The notes under the pieces are model-generated. The model saw only the letters and a list, made by a program, of their open reading frames with translations. It had not been told where the DNA came from and did no database searches. A stretch of 64,000 nucleotides of DNA from Hordeum vulgare subsp. vulgare (taxonomy: Eukaryota; Streptophyta; Magnoliopsida; Poales; Poaceae): contig NC_058519.1 in the NCBI RefSeq assembly GCF_904849725.1, forward strand, positions 650,369,387 through 650,433,386, read 5' to 3'. This document shows, one piece after another, positions 1 to 10,388 of the stretch. Numbering within the stretch: the stretch's first letter is position 1; every line of letters begins with the position of its first letter. A program made the translations under genes and the position numbers.

Positions 1-800
1 TGGGCATCTGTTTTGTAACTTGAGTCATGTGATGATATTTTGTAACTTGAGTGGATATGGTATACATTTTCTTAGTGCCTACTGTATTTTGCTGTAGTAA
101 CTCGATGTGATTTGAAGGACGCTAATACATGCTGTTTCATGTTCGTGGGCGAATTACCTAACTTCAAGAATCAAAACATCCATCCTCTGATGATATTCAC
201 TATGCAAGGCACTCCCTAAACTTGAAGGATGAAGCATCCATCCTCTGGTGTTGTGGTATGCAAGTCCTTAGCCTTGGACAACTATATTTTTTTCTGCACA
301 TATATGTTTATTACTCCATCCGTTTATAAATATAAGTCTTTTTAGTGATTTCACTAGGGGACTATATACTAAGCAAAATGAGTGAATCTACACTCTAAAG
401 TATGACTATATACATCCGTATGTAGTCCTCTAATGGAATCTATAAAAAGACTTATATTTAGGAACAGAGGGAGTACATGTTATGTGACTAATAGTTGGAA
501 CCGAAGATACAGAGTTGTTCGAGATGAATTAGCAGATCAGGCGTTAAAACACCGACGTGCCTACTCAAATGCTTGCCAATTGAAGTTAGTAACTATGAAT
601 TCTTATTTCCTACTACCGATCGAGTTCAATGTGTGAAGCAATTGTTGCACTTGCCATCAAACATAGGCCTCGTGTTGCTGACTGTCTCTTGACTCGGTGC
701 ATGTTTCAACTTAAAAAATGGTTAGCTTCCAACTTGGACTACTATGGCTGCAACTTTGAAATTGAAAAAAATGATTTAGGTTCCAACTTGATTAGCTAGA
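1..800. repeat. Diverged duplicate segment, copy A
   Basis: This non-coding segment resembles 6094-6720. Both copies begin TGGGCATCTGTTTT and share, in the same order, phrases such as GGTATACA, TTTCATGTT, CTCTGATGATAT and CGACGTGCCTACTC. The copies differ by many substitutions and small indels, so the duplication is old. A Stowaway MITE (312-475) lies in this copy only. I see no gene here; the short open frame at 433-636 starts inside the MITE and ends in the diverged repeat. Confidence 0.7.
312..475. mobile_element. Stowaway-type MITE (Tc1/Mariner)
   Basis: The element has the classic grass Stowaway ends: CTCCATCCGTTTATAAATAT on the left and an inverted counterpart ending AACAGAGGGAG on the right. 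TA dinucleotides flank both ends as the target duplication. It is about 160 bp and non-coding. The duplicate segment at 6094 onward lacks it, so it inserted after the duplication or was lost from the other copy. Confidence 0.85.
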
Positions 801-1085
801 GGTTTTAACCAAATAACACCCATATTTTAACAAAAAATTCAACATGTATCCAACTTGGTGAGTTAGAGCCCCGCAAAAAAAAAAAGAACTTGGTGAGTTC
901 TCTTTCAGTCGAAGAACTCCAAGATTTCAACTTACTTTCAACATCTTTCTACTTTTGGATCCATAACTTTCAACCAAAAAACTCCAAGAGTTCAACTAAT
1001 TTTTGACAATATTCAGCTTGTGGAGCCGTAACTTCAACCACAAGTAAATATCATGTCTCAAATTTATTATTTGTGGTGTACATAA

Positions 1086-3239
1086 GAGCAACTCCAATGG
1101 GCCGACCCATTTCGTCCGTCGCCGTCCGTTTGGGTCGACGCGGACACAAAAGGCGGCCCAACGCGCCGACCCAAACGGACGCGTGTCCGGTTTTCATCCG
1201 CGGGCGACCCATTTTGAGCCGGATTTGCGTCGACGCGGACACGCGACGGGCGCGCGCATGCTCGCCTTCTCCTCCCCCCGGGCCCGCTGGTCGGTGGCAC
1301 ATTGGCCTTCCCCCATCCAACAAAAACCCTCGCCCGCCTCCTTCGTCGTCGCCGCCGCCGCCCATTTTTGCCGGCGACTCTGCCAGCTGCCCACTCTCAG
1401 CAACGCCGCCCACATCCGTCCACTCTCAGCAACGCCGCCTACTCCCACGTCGCCCGCCGCCGCCATCTTGCCGCCGGGGAGCCGACTGCTTCCCACCCCC
1501 ACGCCCCTGACCAAGAAGCCGCCTCGCCGCCCGGCTAGATCCTCACCGGCGCGGCCCACGCGTCGGACGCCGGCAAGGCAGCTAGCTGGTCCGTGCGCGT
1601 TGCGACTCCCTTCGCCGGCCGTCTTCTTTGTCGACGCCCGCAAGCTGTTCGACAGTTTGCCAAGGTACAGAAAAATGGACACCGCCGACAAGTTTTTTTT
1701 TCATAATTTCCTTTGCGACTCCGACGATTCGTCGTCCGATGACGAGGAGGAGATGTTGGCTGCTGTGTTGGTCCATCACCACCTCAACAGCCAGCGGCCG
1801 TTGTTCCGTGGCTCCATTCCGGCCACCTTCCGGCGTTGAATCGCAACCGAGAGAGCGGGCATTTCTTTCTTTGGAAGGACTGTTTTGATACAACAAACCC
1901 GTTGTTCAAACATCAACAATTCCGCCGCCGTTTCCGTATGAGAGGCATGTTTTCAACCATATTAGAGAGGGAGTGGTCGGCTATGATGATTATTTCGAGT
2001 GCAAAGCGGATGCCGTTGGCAAGATAGGTTTTCCTCTTATCAGAAATGCACAACCGCCATCCGAATGCTTGCATACGGAGTGCCTGGTGATCTCATTGAC
2101 GAGTACGTCCGTATGAGCGAATCTACTTGCCTAGAGTCCCTGTATAAGTTCTACAAGGTTGTTATTGTTGTGTTTGGCCCTGAGTACTTGAGAGAGCCAA
2201 CTACTGAAGATACAGCTCGTTTGTTGACGATGAATGCCAGCAGGGGCTTCCCAGGTATGCTTGGTAGCATAGACTGCATGCACTGGGAGTGGAAGAATTG
2301 CCCTTCTGCTTGGCAAGGGCAATATAAGGGTCATGTCAAGGCTTGCATTGTCATACTAGATGCCGTTGTGTCTGAGGATCTCTAGATCTGGCACTCTTTC
2401 TTTGGCATGGCCGGATCACACAATGATATCAACGTGCTTCAGCGCTCGCCGGTGTTTGCTAGGCTTGCCAAAGGCAACAACCCACCAGTGAACTTTACTG
2501 TCAACGACCACAACTACGATAAAGGATACTACCTCGGTGACGGTATCTATCCTCAGTGGACCACTATTGTCAAGACAATACCCGACCCTGTCGGAGAGAA
2601 GAGGAAAAGATTTTCCCAAGAGCAAGAGGGTGCTAGGAAGGATGTCGAGCGTGCCTTTGGTGTTTTGCAATATCGATGGGGCATTGTTCAGTATCCTGCT
2701 AATACCCGGAGCACGCAAAAACTGTGGGAGGTGATGACTGCTTGTGTGATCATGCATAATATGATCGTAGAAGACGAGCGCTCGAAACGTCTGTACGATC
2801 AAGGGTTTTAGTTTCAAGTGAGAATGTTGTGTCTGAGCATGGAGGAGCGACAACATTTGAACAGTTCACCCAATTTCATCAAGACATGCGTGATTGGGAA
2901 ATTCACGTGCAACTGCAAAATGATTTGGTTGAGCATATGTGGGCTCATGTTGACAATCAATAGATTTATCTTCTTTTATTCGTTAGCAAAACTATGCGCG
3001 AACTATGTGAGACATTTTTATTTTTATTTGGCTTGTAATAACTATGCTATTTTCGGTCCAAATTATGTTATTTGATTCAAACTATGAAAATCATGCAAAA
3101 TAGGACGGCGGGATCGGCGCGTTGGGCGCGCTGCCGACCCATATATAAAACAGGGCGGACGTCGGGCGGGCGGTCGACCCAAACGTATAAAAAACGGACG
3201 AAATCGTTGTCCGTTTGGGTTGAGCCGTTGAAGTTGCTC
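1086..3239 (+). mobile_element. PIF/Harbinger transposon, full length, inactive
   Basis: The terminal inverted repeats are GAGCAACTCCAATGG at the left and TTGAAGTTGCTC at the right. They are flanked by the TAA target duplication (1083-1085 and 3240-3242), which defines this superfamily. The outer 150 bp at each end is GC-rich and inverted-repeat-like (CCGACCCAAACGGAC and its complement). The interior holds a HARBI1-like transposase gene broken by stops and frameshifts. No MYB-like second gene is visible, so the element could move only with help from elsewhere, if at all. Confidence 0.9.
1675..2963 (+). pseudogene. PIF/Harbinger transposase (DDE_Tnp_4, HARBI1-like), degenerate
   Basis: Reading from ATG 1675, an acidic N-terminus (DSDDSSSDDEEE) leads into the HARBI1-type nuclease. 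Visible catalytic contexts are GSIDCMHW (first Asp, near 2266), YLGDGIYP (second Asp, near 2535) and KDVERAFGVL (Glu, near 2640). The frame is broken near 1835 and near 1945. An in-frame TAG at 2383-2385 replaces an expected Trp codon, and a stop at 2809-2811 is followed by a shift into a C-terminal tail ending at 2963. The family's role is to cut and paste the element by its inverted ends together with a MYB-like partner, which is missing. Several independent lesions make this a clear pseudogene. Confidence 0.88.
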
Positions 3240-3322
3240 TAATACTAGTATTTACATAGTGAGAAAGGGTGATCATTTTCTTTGTTTGCTATATTTGCCC
3301 GCTGAAGTAAGGGCCCGAGCTT
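2698..3322. repeat. Recent duplicate of Harbinger 3' end plus flank, copy 1
   Basis: This stretch is almost identical to 5353-5976. The match begins inside the transposase gene (CTAATACCCGGAGCACGC), passes through the element's right end and continues about 80 bp into the flank (AATACTAGTATTTACATAG to GGGCCCGAGCTT). Because the flank is included, the second copy arose by duplication of host DNA and not by transposition. Confidence 0.88.
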
Positions 3323-3342
3323 GAGTGCGAAGTTTGTGTGAC

Positions 3343-5337
3343 CGAGCACCTCGGTGCTCTGAATCCGGGACGTCCAGCAGCACATTGGGATGGTAAGCTG
3401 TCTGCTGGCTGTCCCCTGCTAGCTCGTGTTAGGTTGAGGATCTAGGCATCATAGACGTATTGGTTTGGCACACATGTTTTGTAATACATGTGTCTACTGT
3501 TCTCTTGTGGCCCGGGTTGAGAGACTGAACGATTAAATATCTAGTTGGAGGAAGGGTGACTCATGAGATAGAAAAGACAAGTCGTGATGGGTGGCCCCGG
3601 TGAACGATTAATGAATTTGTGGGTCTGGGCACCATCGCTTGCATGCATACGCAGCCTACAGTCATGCAACGTGGCCGCATTTTTTAATGGGCTAAACCTA
3701 ATTAGCTTTTAGTGATGCATTAAGGTTTATGTGAGGGTGTGCATGTTTAATTGTTTTCACCCTATTTTAAGTTTAATTTCATCTACGATATCAGATGAAT
3801 ACGTTGACAAAATATTTTCATATTGAATACATATGCGTCGATACCTCATTAAAAGCTTCATTTATTTATTTCAATACGCCACGTGTATATTTTGTTAGCG
3901 CAGTATATTTTTTATGCGTCGCATCGATATTTCTCACCAAGGATGGAACAAGGGCTTCATTTACCATACGGTCGATATTTCGAAACTACTATGATTTTAT
4001 GTAGATATTCGACACCCGGCGTAGTTGGCGGCGTGCATGGATGAACGTTATGTGTATTTGAATATGTATTATTATCCAAGTGTGTCATTTTAATTAGGAC
4101 AAATAATTCATGGAGATTTCTATTCATTTTGCCAATCTTACAAATATCGGCCCGTTTATTAATTTACTTCTTGGGTTTGCTATTTTATACAGAGTGGCGA
4201 CAATTCATCATGGTCATTTCTCAATGGTGCACTTCATCATTTCAAGTAATTTATTCGTTTGAATTGCATTATATTTTCTTCGGTCAAAACCGCTGTCAAC
4301 AGGATGCCAATTTTTTTGATTCGTTTTTTTTCTTTTCGAGTGACAATTTTAGTTTTAGAAAATGCCACGGTGAAGTTGCTTTATGCCACATGTGTGGCAC
4401 TTATCATTTATAAAAAATAGAGATAATAAGATTTATCTTAAATCTTTTTCGTAAAAAAAGATTTATCTTAAATCCAACTTCATAAAGTGTGATCCAATTT
4501 ATTTATAATATAATCAACTTCTGGAACATTGGAGAGATACAGTATCATCTAATGATATCAATTTTATATCGTGAATGCTGATTTTTTATATAATCATAAT
4601 CAAACTTTAACGTTTGATTTAATATATTTTTTACATGCGGACTTAAAAAAAGGAGGGAGTACTTTGACACTATGGTGCTTGTTATGTGCCACGTACTAAG
4701 AAGGGCGGTTATTTAAATTTTTATTTTGCCTTCATTGTGAAAAACATGTCTATTACCCGTAAAACAACACTAGTTGAGGGATTGATTTCATAATTTTAGT
4801 TTGACGTGTACTGCTGGATTGATTTCATATAACGTGTGTGGTTTGTTTAATGGCCGATGTGTAGTTGGAATTTGTTTTGATGAAATGAATAATTGTTTTG
4901 CTTATAATCCATTTTCCAACTGCAGTAGGGTCGGCAGTTCATGCTTGCTGATTGTTGTGCACAAGTGGAGGAGGAAGAAGGCGATGTTGCATGCAGGTGG
5001 GATGGACGCTTGGGGGTAAATGCATTCCCTCATGAATGGCCTAATAAAAAATAGAAAAGTATTATTGATTTAACCTGACCACTCTGTTGGACCGGATTAC
5101 ACACACTATTTCCACGATGTACACTATTTGGACATGCGCATTGGTACTGCTCACATGCATGCGCAGATCGTCCTGTTGATGATATGGGCTAGATTCTGCA
5201 CCGGATTCTCTCCTGTGCTCTAACCCGTAATACAAGAAAAGCTGCCTCCTATACGGGGGACAGGCCAAAACAATACGATGACGACGCGGATCCCTAGCGG
5301 GTGTGTATGGACAGGATGCCGAGCACCGAGGTGCTCG
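3343..5337. mobile_element. Putative TIR element bounded by a palindrome
   Basis: Both ends carry the perfect palindrome GAGCACCTCGGTGCTC (3344-3359) or its equivalent GAGCACCGAGGTGCTC (5321-5336). The matching ends extend inward to about 24 bases with few mismatches when one is reverse-complemented (CGAGCACCTCGGTGCTC followed by kGmATCC). The interior of about 2 kb is AT-rich and has no transposase-like frame. I could not find a convincing target duplication, so superfamily and exact limits are uncertain. It separates the two copies of the Harbinger 3' end. Apart from this I see nothing functional in 3360-5320. Confidence 0.5.
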
Positions 5338-5352
5338 TCCTCAAATCCCTCA

Positions 5353-5976
5353 CTAATACCCGGAGCACGCAGAAACCGTGGGAGGTGATGACTGCTTGTG
5401 TGATGATGCATAATATGATCATAGAAGACGAGCGCCCGGAACGTCTGTACGATCAAGGGTTTTAGTTTCAGGTGAGAATGTTGTGTCTGAGCATGGAGGA
5501 GCGACAACATTTGAACAGTTCACCCAATTTCATCAAGACATGCGTGATTGGGAAATTCACGTGCAACTGCAAAATGATTTGGTTGAGCATATGTGGGCTC
5601 ATGTTGACAACCAATAGATTTATCTTCTTTTATTCGTTAGCAAAACTATGTGCGAACTATGTGAGACATTTTTATTTTTATTTGGCTTGTAATGACTATG
5701 CTATTTTCGGTTCAAATTATGTTATTTGATTCAAACTATGAAAATCATGCAAAATAGGACGGCGGGATCGACGCGTTGGGCGCGCTGCCGACCCATATCT
5801 AAAACAGGGCGGACGTCGGGCGGGCGGTCGACCCAAACGTACAAAAAACGGACGAAATCGCTGTCCGTTTGGGTTGAGCCATTGAAGTTGCTCTAATACT
5901 AGTATTTACATAGTGAGAAAGGGTGATCATTTTCTTTGTTTGCTATATTTGCCCGCCGAAGTAAGGGCCCGAGCTT
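5353..5976 (+). repeat. Harbinger 3' fragment plus flank, copy 2
   Basis: This is a truncated copy of 2698-3322 and contains the last part of the transposase gene, the GC-rich right terminus (to 5894) and about 80 bp of the same flank. The transposase remnant carries the same TAG after its QGF residues and the same downstream frameshift as copy 1, so it was copied after those lesions arose. It is not translated as a functional product. Confidence 0.88.
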
Positions 5977-6093
5977 CCTCTTCTTTTCATAAGATGGTCA
6001 CCAGAATGTAAAAAAATACACTTTGTAGTTCCACGCCACATCCGGGTGATGATTCCGTGTTTTTGTCTGCAGCTATTCTATTCTACAGGTTTT

Positions 6094-6720
6094 CTGGGCA
6101 TCTGTTTTCTAACTTGAGTTACTGATATGGTATACAATTTTTAGTGGCTATTTTGCTTTAGTATAAGTTGCTGTAATGTTAAGAATGCTAATACACGTCG
6201 TTTCATGTTAGTGAGTGAATTACGAACTTAAAAGATCAAAACGTCCCTGCTCTGATGATATCCATTCTTGAAGGCACTCGCAAAACTTGAATGATCAAAC
6301 AACCATCTTCTGGTTCTGTTGTCCGCACTACCTTAACCTTGGCCTGTTATTTATTGGTTTGGTTTTTCTGCACATATGTATATGTTGTCGTCTGACTACT
6401 AGTTGGAATCGAAGATACATAGTTGTACCAGATAAATTGGTTGGTCAGGTGTTAAAACTCCGACGTGCCTACTCCAGTGACGGAGCCATGATTTGGATAT
6501 GGTCGTTGATAGGGGGACCAAATACTTACATGCTAGCGCATATCAGTCAAATATATACTAGGTACTTCAGGTTTTGTTGATCGTTTGGGGGGGCCAGGCC
6601 CCTGCTCGTCCCCCCCCCCCCCCCCCCCATGACCTACTCAAAGATTGCGAATTGTAGTTAGCAACAAGGAATTTTTATTTCCTTTCTTCCAGTTCAATGT
6701 AGGAAGCAATTGTTGAACTT
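6094..6720. repeat. Diverged duplicate segment, copy B
   Basis: This is the counterpart of 1-800 and begins TGGGCATCTGTTTTCTAACTT. It lacks the Stowaway MITE of copy A but has its own insertion at 6475-6632. It directly follows the second Harbinger fragment, whereas copy A precedes the intact Harbinger. That order suggests a tandem duplication, later broken by the element at 3343-5337. Confidence 0.7.
6475..6632. mobile_element. Small insertion with 7-bp flanking repeat
   Basis: About 158 bp is present in copy B but absent from the same place in copy A. It is flanked by direct CCTACTC repeats (6468-6474 and 6633-6639). It begins AGTGACGGAGCCATG, the start seen in many small grass DNA elements, and ends in G-rich and C-homopolymer tracts. 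No matching inverted end is preserved. A hAT-type or other small non-autonomous element is the best guess. Confidence 0.5.
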
Positions 6721-7038
6721 CAACATTTTTTACTAATCTTCTTTGGTGAACTTAAGATCTATATAATCTAGTTCGAGCACAATGTCGGTTCTTTTCATTT
6801 TCTAGAGGTGATATGTCTTCAAAATTTTCTTTATAAAGTGCAAAAATAATGGCACTAACACTAATACCTAGATCACACAAACCATGATGTCAATGAGTTT
6901 TTTTTCCTCTTTCTTCAATTTATAGTACATTTAAGGCTATATATTTTTAAAATTTCTTCCAATTTCTCTATCTTTGCTTTCTTCTCTATTAAAATTCATG
7001 AAATCTTTTAAAAACCAATGCATTTTGTTGAAAACTAA

Positions 7039-7122
7039 TAATCCATCTGTATCAAAATATAAGACTTTTTTGACACTATGATAGTTCCAAAGAATGTCTT
7101 ACATTTGGATAGGGGGGAATAA
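7039..7122. mobile_element. Short Stowaway MITE remnant
   Basis: An inverted repeat of about 80 bp runs from ATCCATCTGTATCAAAATAT to its imperfect complement GTCTTACATTTGGATAGGGG. The central palindrome TGACACTATGATAG is typical of very short Triticeae Stowaway elements. TA dinucleotides flank it. The right end has diverged from the usual GGGAGGGAG form. Confidence 0.6.
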
Positions 7123-7548
7123 TGATCAAAATGCTTTTGGACACTTCATGAAAAAAATCCTGAACATTTTTTGAAAAATCTTAGTTTTCGAGAACGTCCT
7201 ATTTTCTTGACCTGAAGCAAGCAGGACACAACATCCCCGTTCCGGCCAGCAGGTAGCAGGAGCGTGGAGTCAAATTTCCAGTAATGGGATGCAAAAGCAT
7301 GGCTGATTATCAAGCAGCTAAGTATTACAAACTGGAGACTTGTTCACGTCTAAGCATAAGAACCACCATGTTCGGTAACATAGCACCAATACACTAGCCG
7401 TCCAGAAAACACAAACAACTACCACTATATATATAATATAGTTCACGACGCATATATTTACATCGCCAGACCTCACATCAGATAAGAAACCAACACCGTC
7501 TTAAAAAACTCAGGATGCAGGGGACACGATGCGAAAGGATTCATCAAT

Positions 7549-7684
7549 GTTTTAAATAACGGGCTACGACAAATAGCGGCGAGCCTCTAAATCAGGTATA
7601 GCGGCATATTTGTACATGATACCATTTAGCGGCACCTTGCTGAAAAGGCTATAGCGAGGCTAGCTATAGCGGGCTATTTAAAAC
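7549..7684. mobile_element. Foldback MITE at the 3' end of the DUF6598 gene
   Basis: The ends are inverted: GTTTTAAATAACGGGCTA on the left and TAGCGGGCTATTTAAAAC on the right. The intervening sequence has repeated AGCGG motifs. It is inserted in the last part of the DUF6598 coding region. The final codons and the TAG stop (7664-7666) of the long minus-strand frame are MITE sequence and not gene sequence. Beyond the MITE, minus-strand DNA still reads DESFRIVSPAS before a TGA near 7513, which may be the original C-terminus. I could not assign a target duplication. Confidence 0.65.
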
Positions 7685-8336
7685 TATGAGATTCACACGC
7701 CCATTCATCAAGATGTGCTCCTCGTCTTCAATAAGAAGGGACCAGGCAATGGTAAACTTTATCTTGAAGCTGCCAAACTTGCATTCATGTTCGCTTGTAT
7801 TGCATTGCTTCGGGACGACAACCACATGGCCTTGTGCAACCATGTCGCCGGAAGGTGTGTATGCTTGAATCTCAAGTTTGAGTCTCCCACTCAATTCTAC
7901 AGAAATGACTTGTCTCGACAGATTTATGTAACCACGTTTAATCGCAGGCTGTCCAACTCTCGAATCAACCAACAAGACTTCCTTGGATGTGGATTCATCT
8001 GCGTCTTCAATGCCAGGCTGAGATAGTGACGAGCAGACTATTCGAACTCCATAACGAAAAGATGCTGACTTCTCACCAATAATATTGACACCAAACATAG
8101 TGGCTTGAACCGAACGATTAAGCTGCTGGAAGGATAACTCTAGTGTGCAGAAGTTCTTTTCAACGATGAGCATACCTGAAGTATCGGCATAATCACCATC
8201 ATATAGCAAGGCATAACTGATCAGTGCTCTATCTTCAGACGCTGTTGGGCCCTTCACTATTAGTTGGATTTCAATGTCAACAGATTCCTCGGACACGATT
8301 GCACGAACTGGCCAGTCAAGTGCAAAAAATGATCCT
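7664..8336 (-). pseudogene. DUF6598 gene, C-terminal exon (exon 3 of a split pseudogene)
   Basis: The translation matches the C-terminal half of the grass DUF6598 family, whose biochemical role is not established. Recognisable blocks are VDIEIQLIVKG, EDRALISY, CTLELSFQQLNRSVQATMFGV, SKEVLLVDSRVG, INLSRQVISVEL, IQAYTPSGDMVAQGHV and ITIAWSLL-like. An ATG at 8374 opens the frame, but the sequence before 8336 (TTCTTGCAG) is a splice acceptor, so this is an internal exon. Using the phase set by exon 2, the first codons read DHFLHLTG and then must shift by one base to continue PVRAIV, so one C appears lost near 8315. A MITE supplies the present stop codon. I am confident in the family and in the frame lesion. 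Confidence 0.85.
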
Positions 8337-9063
8337 GCAAGAATAATAATCATCATCATGACAACATTTTCCATTAACTAATCACCAATGTTTGCTGCGG
8401 ACAATGTTAGAAAAATGTGTGGCAATTGTCTATGGTTACTATTTACTTCATAACATGTCACACTTACTTGGCCGTTTGACACAACAGCATGGCATGAACA
8501 AACAATCGTTTAATGTTTTCAGTGCTGTGCAAACATATCACATGCTTCTCCTAAGTAGATGGTAGTTATTGCCTCAGTATTCACGTTACAACTCAATTGA
8601 TGGGTTACAAATAAATTACAGGACGTAAAAAATCAGTGAATCACACACTATTTTGCAGTTTTACCTAACAAAACTGAAGCAGAATAAAACATCAGCATCC
8701 CTCCTGAGGGTAGCACTGTAGTCCTACAACACTGCAGATATTTCTATTGACTGTATAACAGCTAAAATTTGGTGGCTCAAGGAGGATACATCATATCATA
8801 TCCTACAAGATGCATTCTCTATGAAAGTGCGTGTGCATCCCTCCTTCTGTTAAGGACAGAATGAAATGTTTACTCAATGCACTGTCAAAGCCATATCCCA
8901 AGCTCTGTTAACCTTGGACATGGCAGTGAGCCCACATCTAGTGGGTATACGATATCCTAGATCAACAAAACTAAACTAATGCAGGGCATCAGCAAACAAG
9001 TGCATATACGAAGAATAATTAATGGAGACAGCGTCGAAACAAGGAAAACAAGATGGTACATAC
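8337..9063 (-). other. Intron of the DUF6598 pseudogene
   Basis: On the minus strand the upstream exon ends NDV followed by GTATGT (donor at 9063), and the downstream exon is preceded by TTCTTGCAG (acceptor at 8337). The interval is AT-rich and contains no other gene. Position and phase (0) fit the family alignment once the later frameshift is allowed for. Confidence 0.75.
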
Positions 9064-9147
9064 CACATCATTGATGATCTGGCAGTCATCTCTTGGACGA
9101 AGGAAGATGGGATTTCGACGGGTATCCACAGCATCTCGAGCAACAAC
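9064..9147 (-). pseudogene. DUF6598 gene, exon 2 piece downstream of the CACTA insertion
   Basis: The minus strand reads VVARDAVDTRRNPIF, then LRPRDDCQIINDV, then a GTATGT donor. This is the characteristic DUF6598 signature in which A-x-R-D is followed by R-N and RDDCQI. The upstream end is abrupt at 9147 because the CACTA element begins at 9148. The missing residues are found at 20673-20728, on the other side of the element, in frame. Confidence 0.88.
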
Positions 9148-9168
9148 CACTACTAGTGGGGACGGGAC

Positions 9169-9355
9169 CTTTAGCCCCGGGGCTTTAGTCCCGGTTCACC
9201 AACCGGGACTAAAGGGGCGGGACTAAAGGCCTAACCTTTAGTCCCGGCCCTGTTACAAGCCGGGACTAAAGGTGCTCCACGTGGGCGCCTCGTAGCGCCT
9301 AAGGGCAGGACCTTTAGTCCCGGTTCGTTACACGGACCGGGACTAAAGAGTTTCA
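9169..9355. repeat. CACTA 1 left subterminal hairpins
   Basis: Three inverted modules pair TTTAGTCCCGG with CCGGGACTAAA across short loops: about 9183-9214, 9235-9272 and 9310-9349. In grass CACTA elements such subterminal repeats are the expected transposase-binding zone. The same module recurs at 15131-15245 and 20345-20660 in this element and at 36030-36180 and 60095-60178 in CACTA 2. Confidence 0.85.
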
Positions 9356-9610
9356 GATTTTGCTTATTTTTGGGTTTATTTTTGAATGAAATCATTTTTG
9401 GGTTTTAGGGTTTTAGGGTTTAGGTGTTAGGGAGATTAACGTGATGCCCCGTTTGGTGTTCGGGAATTAGTTTTCATATAATTTAAATAGAAATAATTAT
9501 GCATATATATATAAGATTAACTTATCTTACAAGCGAGCATATATATACAATTATATGGAGATCTAAATTATCGGGACTAGAGCCCGTCTATTCGATTACA
9601 TGGACGAACA

Positions 9611-10302
9611 TCAGTAATGGCCCCTAGCTACACTAAATCGTCCTTTGTCATCTATAACTTCCGTCCTCAGAAAGGTCGCAAGCTCCTCTGCAACAGCAAT
9701 CGCGCGTTACTCTAGTAGGACCTTCGTCCTCATGGCCGTGTACTATATAAGAAGAGGAGATGAATATGAATATCAATCATGATAACAAAGAATGACGGGT
9801 AAAAATAGAGGTGTGAATGTTCATTGCTTACGTCGAATCTGTGATCCTTGTGCTCAGAGGTAAACGTGCGAATGGTCTCGCAAACATAGTATCCGCATAG
9901 ATGCGTCCCCCGTGGCTACTGGTCGCACTTTACGAGAATAGAATATATATAATCAAAATAATAATCTAGCATCATAAATGTATTGAATATAGAAGTATAT
10001 CATACTACTACTTACCTGAGCCGCTCTAAAGGTCAGCTTCTCAGGCTCGATACCGGGAGTCACGCACTTGAATCGCTTACAAACCCTGCGCGACAAGGAT
10101 AATGATTTGCTAAGTTTTTCATTAATTGATATATCAGAAAATCATCGAAAGAGACCGATAGAGCGCAAGAATGATTGAAATTACCCTTGGAGCGTGTCCT
10201 GCAGGCTTTGGAACTGTTCCAAGGGTCTCGATAATGGGTCGAAGGCATCAACTCTTCCCTTATCAATTTGAATGTCCAACATAATCCAATGAAAGCTGCA
10301 CA

Positions 10303-10388
<86 letters not shown>

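Noticed and set aside
1051..1691. Overlapping Arg/Pro/Ser-rich frames on both strands
   Set aside because: They are driven by the GC-rich inverted termini of the Harbinger element and do not join the transposase in a sensible way before ATG 1675.
4630..4665. Half of a Stowaway end (GGAGGGAGTAC)
   Set aside because: No matching left terminus was found within a few hundred bases, so I did not call a MITE.
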